From Bacteroidota bacterium (GTDB taxonomy: Bacteria; Bacteroidota; Bacteroidia; Bacteroidales; Paludibacteraceae): DNA of 35,994 nt. The notes under the pieces were generated by a model. It was not told where the DNA came from. It was given only the letters and a program-made list of their open reading frames with translations, and made no database searches. Where the stretch lies: NCBI GenBank assembly GCA_017860295.1, contig JAFNAS010000024.1, positions 1 through 35,994 on the forward strand, written 5' to 3'. Below are positions 1 through 9,655 of the stretch, piece after piece. Position numbers and translations under genes: made by a program. Within the stretch, counting starts at the first letter, position 1. Each line of letters begins with the position of its first letter.

Positions 1-1
1 C

Positions 2-70
2 GACAAAAAGAATATCAATGATGTCAATGATCTCTATGGTTCTCGTGAACCGAATTTGTTTAATTTCTAA
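2..70 (+). CDS. C-terminal end of an unidentified upstream gene (partial)
   Basis: An open frame enters from the left edge and stops at TAA 68-70, giving 22 residues that end in DLYGSREPNLFNF. Nothing recognisable can be assigned from so short a tail. In Bacteroidota the str operon usually follows rpoB-rpoC, sometimes with a small gene between, so this could be the end of a gene in that cluster, but that is inference from known gene order only. It may also be a chance open stretch. Confidence 0.35.
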   Translation, partial: DKKNINDVNDLYGSREPNLFNF

Positions 71-340
71 TCGTGTCCTTTTTTAGTGGACACTCATGAG
101 ATTAACTAATCATATTTTGTCTGGATTTTTCCGTCGAATCTCCTCTCCGATCTCTATCCCTCTGTGGAAACTTTCTCCAGAGTCGAAAAGACAAGGATTT
201 ATTTTGTTTGTGAGTGAAAAATATACAGTATAATGTTATTTTTTTTATCATTGATCTGTTTTCCTAGTTCTGCGATTCTCTTTTGGTTGGAACCAATAAG
301 GGGGTATCGGATAAAAAATCAAGAAATTATTTTGTACCTC
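71..340. other. Intergenic leader region upstream of rpsL
   Basis: No gene is visible here. A small hairpin with arms GTGTCC (73-78) and GGACAC (88-93) follows the partial gene, but its T-run lies in the loop, so it is not a convincing terminator. An imperfect inverted repeat TTGGTT-GG-AACCAA at 283-296 lies about 45 bp before the rpsL promoter and could be an operator. The rest is AT-rich without clear structure. Confidence 0.4.
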
Positions 341-371
341 TTTGTATTCTAAAAAAATAGTTCTATCTTTG
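341..371 (+). promoter_or_regulatory. Bacteroidota-type promoter for the str/ribosomal cluster
   Basis: TTTG at 341-344 and TATCTTTG at 364-371 are separated by 19 nt, matching the known Bacteroides consensus of a -33 TTTG and a -7 TAnnTTTG box. The start of transcription would fall near 378, giving rpsL a leader of about 50 nt. This is the best promoter in front of the whole ribosomal-protein block. Confidence 0.8.
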
Positions 372-426
372 CAGCCCAATTTAGAGTAGATATATCAAAA
401 ATTTAAGTATTTAAATCACAGTCAAA

Positions 427-834
427 ATGCCTACAATTCAGCAATTAGTGAGAAAAGGAAGGACGGCGCTGGTTGACAAGAGTAAAGCTCCTGCGTTGGA
501 TGCTTGTCCTCAACGTCGTGGCGTCTGCGTGCGTGTTTACACAACTACTCCTAAAAAACCTAACTCTGCAATGCGTAAAGTAGCTCGTGTTCGCTTGACT
601 AATCAAAAAGAGGTCAATGCTTACATTCCGGGTGAAGGTCATAACTTGCAGGAACACAGTATCGTGTTGGTTCGTGGTGGTCGTGTAAAAGACCTTCCTG
701 GTGTACGTTATCACATTGTTCGGGGTACTTTGGATACGGCAGGTGTAAACGGTCGTCTTCAACGTCGTTCGAAATATGGCGCAAAACGTCCGAAACCAGG
801 TCAGGCCGCTGCAGCAGCTAAAGGCAAGAAATAA
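427..834 (+). CDS. rpsL: 30S ribosomal protein S12
   Basis: The 135-residue product is a full-length S12 with the decoding-centre segment [12 protein letters not shown] around residue 43 and [12 protein letters not shown] around residue 88. Both lysines whose replacement causes streptomycin resistance in other bacteria (Lys43 and Lys88) are present. Asp89, the residue methylthiolated by RimO in E. coli, is also present. The Ala/Lys-rich C-terminus extends a little beyond the E. coli protein. It is the first gene of the str operon, 56 nt downstream of the promoter -7 box, with a 140-bp gap before rpsG. Confidence 0.98.
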   Translation: MPTIQQLVRKGRTALVDKSKAPALDACPQRRGVCVRVYTTTPKKPNSAMRKVARVRLTNQKEVNAYIPGEGHNLQEHSIVLVRGGRVKDLPGVRYHIVRGTLDTAGVNGRLQRRSKYGAKRPKPGQAAAAAKGKK

Positions 835-904
835 TTGCCGGTTCTTTCCCGAGTAAGAAATCTAATCACGGTTTGAGTTATTGGTGACCGTTAAAGGTTG
901 AGTA

Positions 905-924
905 AATGATCCGGTGGGATCGTT
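905..924 (+). promoter_or_regulatory. Hairpin in the rpsL-rpsG gap, possible S7 regulatory target
   Basis: Arms 905-912 (AATGATCC) and 917-924 (GGATCGTT) can pair over 8 bp with one G-U pair and a GGTG tetraloop. The gap between rpsL and rpsG is 140 nt, long for this tightly packed cluster. In E. coli the same gap is the binding site by which S7 represses its own operon. A similar role here is inference; no S7-site consensus was verified. Confidence 0.35.
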
Positions 925-974
925 GAAGAAACTACAGAAAAAACAACCAGAACAAAACAAAATTTTGAATTACA

Positions 975-1451
975 ATGAGAAAAGCGAAACCTAAAAAAAG
1001 GATTATTTTACCTGATCCTGTTTTTAATGAAGTGGTAGTGACAAAATTTGTCAATCACCTCATGTATGATGGCAAAAAAAGCACTGCTTTCGATATATTT
1101 TACGGTGCACTCGAAACCGTAAAAGCCAAACTTCCCAACGAAGAAAAGACTCCGCTTGAAATCTGGAAAAAAGCTCTCGACAATATCACTCCTCAGGTCG
1201 AAGTAAAATCGCGCCGTGTAGGTGGTGCAACATTCCAGGTTCCTACCGAAATTCGTCCTGACCGTAAGGAGTCTATCTGTATGAAAAATCTTATTTTATA
1301 TGCACGCAAGCGCGGTGGCAAATCAATGGCTGAAAAATTGGCTGCTGAGGTTGTTGATGCGTTTAACAACCAAGGTGGTGCCTTCAAACGCAAAGAAGAT
1401 ATGCACCGTATGGCTGAAGCAAACCGTGCTTTTGCTCATTTCAGGTTCTAA
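975..1451 (+). CDS. rpsG: 30S ribosomal protein S7
   Basis: The 158-residue product is full-length S7, the primary 16S rRNA 3'-domain binder that organises the 30S head. Typical S7 segments are visible: the N-terminal MRKAKPKKR basic arm, [18 protein letters not shown] near residue 20, and [19 protein letters not shown] near residue 75. The end [15 protein letters not shown] is the usual S7 helix terminus. It sits 70 bp before fusA in the conserved rpsL-rpsG-fusA order. Confidence 0.98.
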   Translation: MRKAKPKKRIILPDPVFNEVVVTKFVNHLMYDGKKSTAFDIFYGALETVKAKLPNEEKTPLEIWKKALDNITPQVEVKSRRVGGATFQVPTEIRPDRKESICMKNLILYARKRGGKSMAEKLAAEVVDAFNNQGGAFKRKEDMHRMAEANRAFAHFRF

Positions 1452-1521
1452 CCTTAAATTTAAACCGGACAAAACCTCGTTAAATTAGCAACGACCTATT
1501 GTTTAGGTAAATATAAAACAA

Positions 1522-3639
1522 ATGGCAAAATTAGACTTACATTATACCCGCAATATCGGCATCATGGCTCACATCGATGCTGGTAAGACAACAACTTCGG
1601 AACGTATTCTGTATTATACCGGTCTTACTCATAAGATTGGTGAAGTGCATGATGGCGCTGCTACCATGGACTGGATGGAACAGGAGCAGGAACGTGGTAT
1701 TACCATTACTTCTGCTGCAACAACAACGTTCTGGAACTATTTGAGTGACAAATATAAAATCAACCTGATTGACACTCCGGGTCACGTTGACTTTACTGTT
1801 GAGGTAGAACGTTCTTTGCGTATTCTCGACGGTGCAGTCATGACGTTGTGTGCTGTGGGTGGCGTGGAGCCTCAGTCGGAGACGGTATGGCGTCAGGCTG
1901 ATAAATATAACGTACCTCGTATCTGTTTTGTTAATAAAATGGACAGATCTGGTGCTGACTTTTATGAAGTAGTTCGTCAGATTAAGGATGTGCTGGGTGC
2001 AAAACCATGCCCTATTCAAATTCCTATCGGCACTGAAGAAAAATTCAAAGGGGTTATTGACCTCGTGAAAATGAAGGCTATCTTCTGGCACGATGAAACA
2101 ATGGGTGCTGAATACTCTGTTGAAGAAATCCCTGCCGATCTTCTTGCCGAAGCTCAGGACTGGAGAGATAAGATGCTGGAAGTTGTGGCTGAATATGACG
2201 ATGCTGTAATGGAAAAATTCTTTGACGATCCTTCTACGATTACGGAAGAAGAAGTCAATGTGGCTATCCGTAAAGCAACCTTATCGATGGAGATCAATCC
2301 GGTTATTTGTGGTTCGGCTTTCAAAAATAAGGGTGTGCAGACAATGCTTGATGCAGTTTGTGCTTATCTTCCGAGCCCTCTTGATACTCCGGAAATTTTC
2401 GGTAACGATCCTCGCTTTGAAGACAAACAAGTTGTGCGTCATCCGGACGATTCAGAACCTCTGACCGCTTTGGCATTTAAGATTGCAACTGACCCTTATG
2501 TAGGCCGTCTTTGCTTCTTCCGTGTCTATTCAGGTAAACTGGAAGCCGGTTCGTACATTTACAATACACGTTCTGACAAAAAAGAACGTATTTCTCGTTT
2601 GTTCCAGATGCACTCCAACAAACAGAATCCTGTTGAAGTGATCGGTGCCGGTGATATCGGAGCAGGTGTAGGTTTCAAAGACATCCGTACGGGTGATACT
2701 CTTTGCGATGAGGCAAATCCTATCGTACTCGAATCGATGGACTTCCCCGAACCTGTAATTGGTATTTCGGTTGAACCGAAAACGCAGAAAGATATGGATA
2801 AACTCGGTCTTGGTTTGTCAAAACTGGCCGAAGAAGATCCCACCTTCCGTGTTAAAACTAACGAAGATACGGGTCAAACTGTAATCGAAGGTATGGGCGA
2901 GCTTCACCTGGAAATCATTATCGACCGTTTGAGACGTGAGTTCAAGGTTGAATGTAACCAGGGTCGTCCTCAGGTATCGTACAAAGAAACTATCAAGAAT
3001 ACAGTTGAACTTCGCGAAGTTTACAAGAAACAGTCTGGTGGTCGTGGTAAATTTGCCGATATTATCGTTAAGGTTGGTCCGGTTGATGCCGGCTTCGAAG
3101 GCGGTCTGCAGTTTATCGACTCTGTAAAGGGTGGTAACATTCCTAAAGAATACATTCCTTCTATCCAGAAAGGTTTCACAGCAGCTATGAAGAATGGTGT
3201 GCTGGCAGGCTTCCCGGTAGATCAGTTGAAAGTTGAAGTTGTGGACGGTTCATTCCACCCGGTTGACTCCGATCAGCTTTCGTTCGAAATCTGTGCTCAG
3301 ATTGCATTCAAAACTGCTTGTGCTAAAGCAAAGCCCGTTCTGTTGGAACCGATCATGAAAATGGAAGTGGTTACACCGGAAGAAAACATGGGTGATGTAA
3401 TCGGTGACCTGAACAAACGTCGTGGCCAGGTTGAAGGTATGGAATCGAGTCGTACTGGTGCTCGTATTGTGAAAGCTAAAGTTCCTTTGGCCGAAACATT
3501 CGGATACGTAACCTCGTTGCGTACCATCAGCTCGGGACGTGCAACCTCTTCGATGGAATTTTCTCACTACGCCGAAGTTTCTACCGCAATTGCAAAAGCT
3601 GTTGTGACGGAAGCCAAGGGTAAAGTGGAACTATTGTAA
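1522..3639 (+). CDS. fusA: Translation elongation factor G
   Basis: The 705-residue GTPase drives ribosomal translocation. The G1 loop AHIDAGKTT is near residue 17, the switch II motif DTPGHVDF near 85 and the NKMD specificity motif near 139, followed by domain II and the EF-G domains III-V (for example [15 protein letters not shown] near 457). Length equals that of canonical EF-G. The product has the full domain set and no frameshift, and it lies in the standard str-operon position. Some Bacteroidota also carry a divergent EF-G paralogue, but this genomic context marks the housekeeping copy. Confidence 0.97.
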   Translation: MAKLDLHYTRNIGIMAHIDAGKTTTSERILYYTGLTHKIGEVHDGAATMDWMEQEQERGITITSAATTTFWNYLSDKYKINLIDTPGHVDFTVEVERSLRILDGAVMTLCAVGGVEPQSETVWRQADKYNVPRICFVNKMDRSGADFYEVVRQIKDVLGAKPCPIQIPIGTEEKFKGVIDLVKMKAIFWHDETMGAEYSVEEIPADLLAEAQDWRDKMLEVVAEYDDAVMEKFFDDPSTITEEEVNVAIRKATLSMEINPVICGSAFKNKGVQTMLDAVCAYLPSPLDTPEIFGNDPRFEDKQVVRHPDDSEPLTALAFKIATDPYVGRLCFFRVYSGKLEAGSYIYNTRSDKKERISRLFQMHSNKQNPVEVIGAGDIGAGVGFKDIRTGDTLCDEANPIVLESMDFPEPVIGISVEPKTQKDMDKLGLGLSKLAEEDPTFRVKTNEDTGQTVIEGMGELHLEIIIDRLRREFKVECNQGRPQVSYKETIKNTVELREVYKKQSGGRGKFADIIVKVGPVDAGFEGGLQFIDSVKGGNIPKEYIPSIQKGFTAAMKNGVLAGFPVDQLKVEVVDGSFHPVDSDQLSFEICAQIAFKTACAKAKPVLLEPIMKMEVVTPEENMGDVIGDLNKRRGQVEGMESSRTGARIVKAKVPLAETFGYVTSLRTISSGRATSSMEFSHYAEVSTAIAKAVVTEAKGKVELL

Positions 3640-3653
3640 AAATAATGAGTGGA

Positions 3654-3693
3654 AACAGAGCAGGTTAGCAAATGACTCTTAACCTGCTCTGTT
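3654..3693 (+). promoter_or_regulatory. Strong hairpin between fusA and rpsJ
   Basis: Arms 3654-3667 and 3680-3693 are perfectly complementary over 14 bp (AACAGAGCAGGTTA with its reverse complement) around a 12-nt loop. It begins 14 nt after the fusA stop and ends 35 nt before rpsJ. There is no T-run after it, so it is not a standard intrinsic terminator. It could be an mRNA processing or stability element, a partial attenuator between the str and S10 blocks, or a ribosomal-protein target. Confidence 0.65.
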
Positions 3694-3728
3694 AACGCTA
3701 CAACTATTAATATTAATCGACTATAATG

Positions 3729-4034
3729 ATGAGTCAAAAAATCAGAATCAAATTGAAATCTTACGATCACAACCTGGTTGATAAATCAGCAGAAAAGATC
3801 GTTAAGACAGTAAAAGCAACCGGAGCGGTAGTAAGTGGCCCAATTCCATTGCCTACACACAAACGCGTATTCACCGTATTGCGTTCTCCGTTTGTTAACA
3901 AAAAGTCGCGCGAACAGTTTGAGCTTTCAAACTACAAACGTTTGATCGATATCTACAGTTCAACTGCTAAAACAGTTGATGCTTTGATGAAACTCGAATT
4001 GCCTAGTGGTGTGGAAGTAGAAATCAAAGTATGA
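3729..4034 (+). CDS. rpsJ: 30S ribosomal protein S10
   Basis: The 101-residue product starting [16 protein letters not shown] is full-length S10 (NusE in transcription antitermination). Two ATG codons lie side by side at 3726 and 3729; the second gives the N-terminus usual for the family, so it is chosen, but the first would add only one methionine. The loop segment [28 protein letters not shown] is intact. It opens the S10 block, 93 bp before rplC. Confidence 0.96.
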   Translation: MSQKIRIKLKSYDHNLVDKSAEKIVKTVKATGAVVSGPIPLPTHKRVFTVLRSPFVNKKSREQFELSNYKRLIDIYSSTAKTVDALMKLELPSGVEVEIKV

Positions 4035-4091
4035 TCTGCTTTCGCAACAAAAAAAGAAAATAAGTACATATAATTGTAAACAAGGCCGATC

Positions 4092-4104
4092 CCCCATCTT
4101 GGGG
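4092..4104 (+). promoter_or_regulatory. Short GC hairpin before rplC
   Basis: CCCCA (4092-4096) and TGGGG (4100-4104) form a 5-bp stem with a three-base loop, 24 nt before the rplC start, in a 93-nt gap. It stands out because the surrounding DNA is AT-rich. It may modulate rplC translation, in the spirit of the L4-controlled leader of the E. coli S10 operon, but no homology was shown. Confidence 0.35.
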
Positions 4105-4127
4105 TTAAGGGTTAAATTTTAATTGAA

Positions 4128-4745
4128 ATGCCAGGATTAATTGGAAAAAAAATCGGAATGACATCCGTTTTCAGTGCCGATGGAAAAAACGTTCCATGTA
4201 CTGTTATCGAAGCTGGTCCTTGTGTTGTTACGCAGATCAAAACCGTTGAAACAGACGGTTATGAAGCGCTGCAGTTAGGTTTTGAAGAAAAGAAAGAGAA
4301 GCACACTACAAAACCCGAAGCAGGTCACTTCAAAAAGGCGAGCGTAGCTCCTCAAAGACACTTGGTTGAGTTCAAAGGATTTGAAGGTGAATTTAAGCTG
4401 GGAGATGCTCTCACAGTTGAATTGTTTGACGGAACTACATGGGTAGATGTAGTCGGTACTTCAAAAGGAAAAGGATTCCAGGGCGTTGTTAAACGTCACG
4501 GATTCGGTGGTGTGGGACAAAGCACTCACGGTCAGCACAATCGTTTGCGTCACCCAGGTTCTCTGGGTGCATCTTCTTTCCCCTCTAAAGTGGTAAAAGG
4601 CATGAGAATGGCCGGTCGTACAGGTGGTGATTCTATCACAGTTCAAAACCTGGAAGTGTTAAAAGTAATTCCGGAACACAACTTGTTGTTAATCAAAGGT
4701 TCTGTGCCCGGAGCAAAAGGTTCAATCGTAATTATCAATAAGTAA
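4128..4745 (+). CDS. rplC: 50S ribosomal protein L3
   Basis: The 205-residue product is L3, an early 23S rRNA binder whose long loop reaches toward the peptidyl transferase centre. The N-terminus [15 protein letters not shown] and the loop [12 protein letters not shown] near residue 125, followed by MRMAGRTGG near 164, are characteristic. Its stop codon overlaps the rplD start in a TAATG arrangement, which suggests translational coupling of L3 and L4. Confidence 0.97.
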   Translation: MPGLIGKKIGMTSVFSADGKNVPCTVIEAGPCVVTQIKTVETDGYEALQLGFEEKKEKHTTKPEAGHFKKASVAPQRHLVEFKGFEGEFKLGDALTVELFDGTTWVDVVGTSKGKGFQGVVKRHGFGGVGQSTHGQHNRLRHPGSLGASSFPSKVVKGMRMAGRTGGDSITVQNLEVLKVIPEHNLLLIKGSVPGAKGSIVIINK

Positions 4746-5374
4746 TGGAACTGAACGTATATAACATAGAAGGAAAAGAAACCGGAAAAAAGGTTACGCT
4801 GAACGAAGCTATCTTTGGCATTGAACCTAATGACCACGCCATTTATCTGGATGTAAAACAATACATGGCAAATAAGCGTCAGGGTACTCACAAAGCAAAA
4901 GAAAGAAGCGAACTTTCCGGTAGTACACGCAAGCTGATCCGCCAGAAAGGTGGAGGTGGCGCTCGTCGTGGTGATATTAACTCGCCTATTTTGGTGGGTG
5001 GTGCAAGAGTTTTTGGTCCCGTTCCACGCGATTATAGTTTCAAGTTGAACAAAAAGCAGAAACAATTGGCTCGTAAATCGGCTTTGGCTTACAAAGCAAA
5101 AGAAAATGCGATTGTTGTTGTTGATGCTCTTCAATATGAAGCTCCGAAAACAAAGAACATAATTGCATTGACCGAAAATTTGAAAGTCGCTGATAAAAAG
5201 CCTCTTATTATTTTATCGGAACCAAATAAAAACGTATATTTGTCGGCTCGAAACCTAAAAGGCGTTAATGTAACAACTGTTTCTGATCTAAATACTTACA
5301 GTATTTTGAATGCGAAATCACTTGTTTTTGTTGAAGCTTCTTTCGCCGGTTTGGATCAAATCTTTAAAGCATAA
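4745..5374 (+). CDS. rplD: 50S ribosomal protein L4
   Basis: The 209-residue product carries the L4 exit-tunnel loop, seen as [17 protein letters not shown] and [20 protein letters not shown] between about residues 60 and 102, which lines the constriction where macrolides bind. The remaining globular domain is complete. The start overlaps the rplC stop by one base. In E. coli L4 also represses the S10 operon; whether that holds here is unknown. Confidence 0.97.
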   Translation: MELNVYNIEGKETGKKVTLNEAIFGIEPNDHAIYLDVKQYMANKRQGTHKAKERSELSGSTRKLIRQKGGGGARRGDINSPILVGGARVFGPVPRDYSFKLNKKQKQLARKSALAYKAKENAIVVVDALQYEAPKTKNIIALTENLKVADKKPLIILSEPNKNVYLSARNLKGVNVTTVSDLNTYSILNAKSLVFVEASFAGLDQIFKA

Positions 5375-5378
5375 GGAG
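5373..5378 (+). promoter_or_regulatory. rplW: Unusually good Shine-Dalgarno site for rplW
   Basis: AAGGAG at 5373-5378 lies 9 nt before the ATG at 5388 and overlaps the rplD stop region. Most genes in this window have A/T-rich leaders without such a motif, as is typical of Bacteroidota, so this site stands out. It decides the rplW start at 5388 against an upstream in-frame start inside rplD. Confidence 0.6.
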
Positions 5379-5387
5379 ATAAAAGAG

Positions 5388-5678
5388 ATGGGAATTATAA
5401 TTAAACCGATTGTTACAGAAAAAGCAAACGGCCTTAGTGAAAAACTCAATCGTTTTAGCTTCCGCGTTGAAAAAGAGGCGAATAAGATTGAGATCAAGAA
5501 AGCCGTAGAAGACATGTATGGAGTAACCGTAGTATCAGTGAATACAGCTGTTATGCCAGGCAAAAAGAAAAGCCGCTTCACGAAAGGTGGAGTGATCAAC
5601 GGTAAAACTTCAGCTTTCAAAAAAGCGATGGTTACGTTGAAAGAGGGAGATAACATTGATTTTTATAGCAATATTTAA
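5388..5678 (+). CDS. rplW: 50S ribosomal protein L23
   Basis: The 96-residue product starts [13 protein letters not shown] and is a standard-length L23, located at the tunnel exit where signal recognition particle and trigger factor dock. The open frame extends upstream to 5310 within rplD, but the ATG at 5388 fits family length and follows a clear AAGGAG. The basic loop [24 protein letters not shown] is near residues 63-86. It lies 13 bp after rplD and 8 bp before rplB. Confidence 0.97.
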   Translation: MGIIIKPIVTEKANGLSEKLNRFSFRVEKEANKIEIKKAVEDMYGVTVVSVNTAVMPGKKKSRFTKGGVINGKTSAFKKAMVTLKEGDNIDFYSNI

Positions 5679-5686
5679 GTAAAACA

Positions 5687-6511
5687 ATGGCTGTACGTAA
5701 ATTGAACCCCGTAACACCGGGGCAGAGACACAAAATTATCGGTACGTTCGACACAATTACTTCGGCGGTACCGGAAAAATCTCTTGTGACAGGTAAAAGT
5801 AATACCGGCGGACGTAATAACTCTGGCAAGATGACCATGCGTTATATCGGAGGTGGTCACAAGAAGAAATATAGAGTAATTGACTTCAAACGTAACAAAG
5901 AAGGAATACCTGCGAAGGTACAATCCATCGAGTATGATCCGAACCGCACGGCTCGTATCGCATTGCTCTATTACGTTGATGGTGAAAAAAGCTATATTCT
6001 TGCACCCAATGGACTGCAAGTTGGCCAAACTCTGTTATCAGGAGCTGAAGCAGCACCTGAAGTTGGAAACTCTCTACCGTTGAAGAACATTCCACTCGGT
6101 ACTATTATTCACAACATTGAATTACGTCCGGGTCAGGGAGCAGCGTTGGTTCGTTCGGCAGGTACATTTGCTCAGTTGACTTCTCGCGAAGAAAACTATG
6201 CAATTATCAAATTGCCTTCAGGCGAAACCCGCAAAATTCTTTGCACCTGCAAAGCAACCGTAGGAAGTGTTGGCAACTCAGAACACAATCTCGAAAGTTC
6301 AGGTAAGGCTGGCCGCACACGCTGGCAAGGACGACGTCCTCGCGTACGTGGTGTTGCTATGAACCCCGTCGATCACCCCATGGGTGGTGGTGAAGGACGC
6401 GCTTCTGGTGGTCACCCACGTTCTCGCAAAGGCTTGTTGGCTAAGGGCTATAAGACAAGAGCTCCGAAAAAGCAATCAAGCAAGTATATTATCGAAAGAA
6501 GAAAAAAATAA
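5687..6511 (+). CDS. rplB: 50S ribosomal protein L2
   Basis: The 274-residue product is full-length L2, which is needed for subunit joining and sits near the peptidyl transferase centre. Family hallmarks include [20 protein letters not shown] near residue 40 and the C-terminal [17 protein letters not shown] segment near residues 221-237, containing the conserved histidine studied for peptidyl transfer. The C-terminus is the usual basic tail. It is packed between rplW and rpsS. Confidence 0.98.
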   Translation: MAVRKLNPVTPGQRHKIIGTFDTITSAVPEKSLVTGKSNTGGRNNSGKMTMRYIGGGHKKKYRVIDFKRNKEGIPAKVQSIEYDPNRTARIALLYYVDGEKSYILAPNGLQVGQTLLSGAEAAPEVGNSLPLKNIPLGTIIHNIELRPGQGAALVRSAGTFAQLTSREENYAIIKLPSGETRKILCTCKATVGSVGNSEHNLESSGKAGRTRWQGRRPRVRGVAMNPVDHPMGGGEGRASGGHPRSRKGLLAKGYKTRAPKKQSSKYIIERRKK

Positions 6512-6531
6512 CGCATAATTAGAGAGATACT

Positions 6532-6798
6532 ATGAGTCGTTCATTAAAAAAAGGACCTTACATCAATCTGAAGCTTGAACAGAAAGTGTTAACCATGAAT
6601 GAATCCGGTAAAAAAACGGTTATTAAAACATGGGCACGTGCTTCAATGATTTCACCTGATTTTGTAGGTCACACGATTGCAGTTCACAACGGGAACAAAT
6701 TTATTCCGGTTTACGTTACCGAAAATATGGTGGGTCATAAGCTTGGCGAATTCTCACCAACCCGCACTTTCCGCGGTCATAGCGGTAACCGTAAATAA
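6532..6798 (+). CDS. rpsS: 30S ribosomal protein S19
   Basis: The 88-residue product beginning [11 protein letters not shown] is S19, which binds the 30S head with S13. The conserved core [23 protein letters not shown] and the end [12 protein letters not shown] are present. Spacing is 20 bp after rplB and 42 bp before rplV. Confidence 0.97.
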   Translation: MSRSLKKGPYINLKLEQKVLTMNESGKKTVIKTWARASMISPDFVGHTIAVHNGNKFIPVYVTENMVGHKLGEFSPTRTFRGHSGNRK

Positions 6799-6840
6799 CC
6801 CGTTGATTCATTTACTTGAAAAAATAAAAATATCAATAAA

Positions 6841-7275
6841 ATGGGTTCAAGAAAGAAAAATTCAGCAGAAAATAGGAAAGAAGCCCTCAAAACACAATAC
6901 TTTGCCCGTCTTAACGACGTTCCTACTTCACCCCGTAAAATGCGCCTTGTGGCCGACATGATTCGTGGTATGGAAGTGAACAAAGCGCTTGGGGTATTGA
7001 AGTTTTCGACCAAAGAGGCGTCAGCCAGACTTGAAAAATTGCTTCGTTCCGCTATTTCCAACTGGGAACAAAAAACAGAACAAAAAGCCGAAGATGGTGA
7101 TTTGTTTGTCAGTGCCATTCATGTTGATGGTGGCCGTATGTTGAAACGCCTTCGTCCGGCTCCGCAGGGACGTGGCTACAGAGTGCGTAAACGTTCGAAT
7201 CACGTAACGTTGTTTGTCGGCTCAAAGAATAGTATTAACGTATCAAATGAAGTAGCAGATGGGACAAAAAACTAA
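6841..7275 (+). CDS. rplV: 50S ribosomal protein L22
   Basis: The 144-residue product is L22, which lines the exit tunnel through its long beta-hairpin. The segment [20 protein letters not shown] near residue 24 and the hairpin with [19 protein letters not shown] near residue 102 are typical. It has an N-terminal extension of about 20 residues relative to E. coli, [20 protein letters not shown], which I take as real because no better start lies inside. Its last 17 bases overlap rpsC. Confidence 0.95.
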   Translation: MGSRKKNSAENRKEALKTQYFARLNDVPTSPRKMRLVADMIRGMEVNKALGVLKFSTKEASARLEKLLRSAISNWEQKTEQKAEDGDLFVSAIHVDGGRMLKRLRPAPQGRGYRVRKRSNHVTLFVGSKNSINVSNEVADGTKN

Positions 7276-8011
7276 TCCGGTAAGTAATCGTTTGGGAATC
7301 ATCCGCGGATGGGATTCCAACTGGTATGGAGGGAATAATTATGGAGATACATTGCTGGAAGACAGCAAGCTGAGAAAGTATCTTCACGCCCGTCTGGCTA
7401 AAGCGAGTGTTTCTCGCGTAGTAATTGAACGTACGTTGAAACTCATCACTATTACAGTATGTACAGCCCGTCCGGGTATCATTATTGGTAAAGGTGGACA
7501 GGAAGTCGACAAGTTGAAGGAGGAGTTGAAAGCTATCACCGACAAAGATGTTCAGATCAATATTTATGAAGTGAAACGCCCCGAACTTGATGCCGTAATT
7601 GTTGCCAACAACATTGCCCGTCAGATCGAAGGTAAAATTGCTTATCGTCGTGCAACCAAAATGGCCATTGCATCTACAATGCGTATGGGAGCCGAAGGTA
7701 TCAAAGTGCAGGTATCAGGCCGTTTGAACGGAGCTGAAATGGCACGTTCGGAAATGTATAAAGAAGGACGTACTCCGCTGCATACATTCCGTGCCGATAT
7801 CGACTACGCTCTTGCAGAAGCCTTAACCAAGGTGGGTCTTATTGGTGTGAAAGTGTGGATTTGCCGTGGTGAAATCTATGGTAAAAAGGACCTGGCTCCT
7901 CAATTCGCAACATCCAAAGAAGGATCTAATAACCGTGGCCAACGCAATGACCGCAATGATCGTGGAGATCGTGGCGACCGTAGAGGCGGCTTCCGTAAAA
8001 AGAAAAAATAA
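7259..8011 (+). CDS. rpsC: 30S ribosomal protein S3
   Basis: The 250-residue product is S3, a head protein at the mRNA entry tunnel with helicase activity. The type II KH domain shows its GKGG loop at residues 77-80 ([10 protein letters not shown]). The C-terminal domain ends in a low-complexity, arginine-rich tail of repeated NDR/GDR units from about residue 222, longer than in E. coli and rich in R, G, D and N. The start overlaps rplV by 17 bases, implying coupling. Confidence 0.97.
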   Translation: MGQKTNPVSNRLGIIRGWDSNWYGGNNYGDTLLEDSKLRKYLHARLAKASVSRVVIERTLKLITITVCTARPGIIIGKGGQEVDKLKEELKAITDKDVQINIYEVKRPELDAVIVANNIARQIEGKIAYRRATKMAIASTMRMGAEGIKVQVSGRLNGAEMARSEMYKEGRTPLHTFRADIDYALAEALTKVGLIGVKVWICRGEIYGKKDLAPQFATSKEGSNNRGQRNDRNDRGDRGDRRGGFRKKKK

Positions 8012-8038
8012 TTTCTAACGCATTGAATTCTAAGACTT

Positions 8039-8473
8039 ATGTTACAACCGAAAAAGACAAAGTTCAGAAGACAGCAAAAGGGTCGCATGAAAGGTGTGGC
8101 TCAACGAGGTAATCAGCTGGCATTCGGTTCTTTCGGCATAAAATCATTACAATCAAAATGGATTACAGGCCGCCAAATTGAGGCTGCCCGTATTGCCGTA
8201 ACCCGTTATATGCAACGTCAGGGACAAATCTGGATTCGTATTTTCCCTGATAAACCAATTACTAAGAAACCTGCTGAAGTACGTATGGGTAAAGGTAAAG
8301 GTTCTCCCGAAGGATTCGTGGCACCCGTTACTCCCGGCCGTATGATTATTGAAGTAGAAGGCGTATCGTTTGAGATTGCAAAAGAAGCATTGCGCTTGGC
8401 AGCTCAGAAGTTACCTGTTACAACCAAGTTTGTCGTCAGACGTGATTTTGATTCAACAAACCTTAACGCGTAA
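8039..8473 (+). CDS. rplP: 50S ribosomal protein L16
   Basis: The 144-residue product beginning [19 protein letters not shown] is L16, which contacts tRNA in the A and P sites. The segment [21 protein letters not shown] near residues 81-101 is the conserved basic loop. It is 27 bp after rpsC and 6 bp before rpmC, the usual S10-operon order. Confidence 0.97.
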   Translation: MLQPKKTKFRRQQKGRMKGVAQRGNQLAFGSFGIKSLQSKWITGRQIEAARIAVTRYMQRQGQIWIRIFPDKPITKKPAEVRMGKGKGSPEGFVAPVTPGRMIIEVEGVSFEIAKEALRLAAQKLPVTTKFVVRRDFDSTNLNA

Positions 8474-8479
8474 TCGAAT

Positions 8480-8677
8480 ATGAAGACAAGAGAAATCAAA
8501 GAACTGAGTGTTAAAGAGCTGCAGGAAAGATTGGACAATGATAAAGCCATCTTATCGCGCTTGAAATTGAACCATACTATTTCTCCGCTCGACAATCCGA
8601 TGCAAATCAGGGATGTTCGTAAACAAATCGCTCGCGTTGCGACCGAGTTGAAGTTGAGAGAAAATAAACAACAATAA
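8480..8677 (+). CDS. rpmC: 50S ribosomal protein L29
   Basis: The 65-residue, two-helix protein is L29, which lies at the tunnel exit beside L23. The N-terminus [18 protein letters not shown] and the segment [15 protein letters not shown] near residue 40 match the family. It lies 6 bp after rplP and 11 bp before rpsQ. Confidence 0.96.
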   Translation: MKTREIKELSVKELQERLDNDKAILSRLKLNHTISPLDNPMQIRDVRKQIARVATELKLRENKQQ

Positions 8678-8688
8678 TATTGAGCCGA

Positions 8689-8946
8689 ATGGAAACGAGA
8701 AACTTAAGAAAAGAAAGAGTAGGGGTCGTTACCAGCAATAAAATGGATAAGACCGTTACCGTTGCCGTTAAGTGGAAAGAAAAACACCCTATCTACGGCA
8801 AGTTCGTCAACAAGACGAAGAAGTTCCATGCTCATGACGATAAAAACGACTGTGGCATCGGTGATACCGTGCGCATCATGGAAACCCGTCCGCTGAGCAA
8901 ATTAAAGAATTGGAGAGTAGTTGAAATAACAGAAAGAGCTAAGTAA
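8689..8946 (+). CDS. rpsQ: 30S ribosomal protein S17
   Basis: The 85-residue product starting [14 protein letters not shown] is S17, an OB-fold primary binder of the 16S 5' domain. An upstream TTG at 8680 extends the frame by three residues, but the ATG at 8689 gives the usual N-terminus and is preferred. The core [21 protein letters not shown] and [22 protein letters not shown] are present. Only 2 bp separate it from rplN. Confidence 0.96.
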   Translation: METRNLRKERVGVVTSNKMDKTVTVAVKWKEKHPIYGKFVNKTKKFHAHDDKNDCGIGDTVRIMETRPLSKLKNWRVVEITERAK

Positions 8947-8948
8947 TT

Positions 8949-9314
8949 ATGATACAACAAGAATCCAGAATAACAGTAGCTGACAACAGCGGAGCACGCG
9001 AAGCTTTGGTTATCCGTGTATTAGGCGGTACCGGCAAACGCTATGCTTCACTGGGGGATGTTATCGTGGTAGCGGTAAAAAATGTTATCCCTTCCAGCGA
9101 CATGAAAAAGGGCACCGTATCTAAAGCAGTAGTTGTTCGTACATCGAAAGAGGTTCGTCGTGCAGACGGTTCTTACATTCGTTTCGACGACAACGCTTGC
9201 GTGTTGCTCAACAATGCAGGCGAAATGCGCGGCAGCCGTATCTTCGGCCCCGTAGCGCGTGAGCTTCGTGCCTCTAACATGAAAATCATTTCATTAGCGC
9301 CTGAAGTACTTTAA
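8949..9314 (+). CDS. rplN: 50S ribosomal protein L14
   Basis: The 121-residue product is L14, which contacts L19 and the 30S subunit in an intersubunit bridge. It starts [19 protein letters not shown] and ends in FGPVARELR and [11 protein letters not shown], all family signatures. It opens the spc block, 20 bp before rplX. Confidence 0.98.
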   Translation: MIQQESRITVADNSGAREALVIRVLGGTGKRYASLGDVIVVAVKNVIPSSDMKKGTVSKAVVVRTSKEVRRADGSYIRFDDNACVLLNNAGEMRGSRIFGPVARELRASNMKIISLAPEVL

Positions 9315-9334
9315 CCCTTGTAAAAAAATTAGCA

Positions 9335-9655
9335 ATGAGTAAATTACATATTAAAAAAGGCGATATGGTGTTTGTAAACACCGGTAAGAGCAAGGGCAAA
9401 ACAGGACGTGTACTCGAAATCCTGGCAGAAAAACAACGTGCTATCGTTGAAGGTGCCAACTTCGTGTCTAAACACTCTAAGCCCAATGCAAAAGCTCCGC
9501 AAGGAGGCATTATTAAGAAAGAGGCATCGATCCACATCTCTAACCTCAACGTAGTTGATCCGAAGAGTAACAAGCCAACCCGTGTTGGTCGTCGTGAAAA
9601 TGCTGAAGGTAAATTAGTGCGTTACGCTAAAAAATCAGGGGAGGAAATTAAATAA
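9335..9655 (+). CDS. rplX: 50S ribosomal protein L24
   Basis: The 106-residue product has the N-terminal KOW motif in [20 protein letters not shown], the part of L24 that initiates 50S assembly. Length is normal. The TAA stop shares its last base with the rplE ATG (TAATG), as in the rplC-rplD pair. Confidence 0.97.
   Translation: MSKLHIKKGDMVFVNTGKSKGKTGRVLEILAEKQRAIVEGANFVSKHSKPNAKAPQGGIIKKEASIHISNLNVVDPKSNKPTRVGRRENAEGKLVRYAKKSGEEIK

Noticed and set aside
73-93. Hairpin GTGTCC/GGACAC as terminator of the partial first gene
   Set aside because: The stem is only 6 bp and the T-run is in the loop instead of after the stem.
1452-1521. Small inverted repeat in the rpsG-fusA gap as a regulatory hairpin
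   Set aside because: Only about 5 bp can pair, which is expected by chance in AT-rich DNA.
1537-2091. Minus-strand open frame of 184 codons inside fusA
   Set aside because: It is antisense to the conserved EF-G GTPase domain and has a cysteine- and histidine-rich composition typical of shadow frames.
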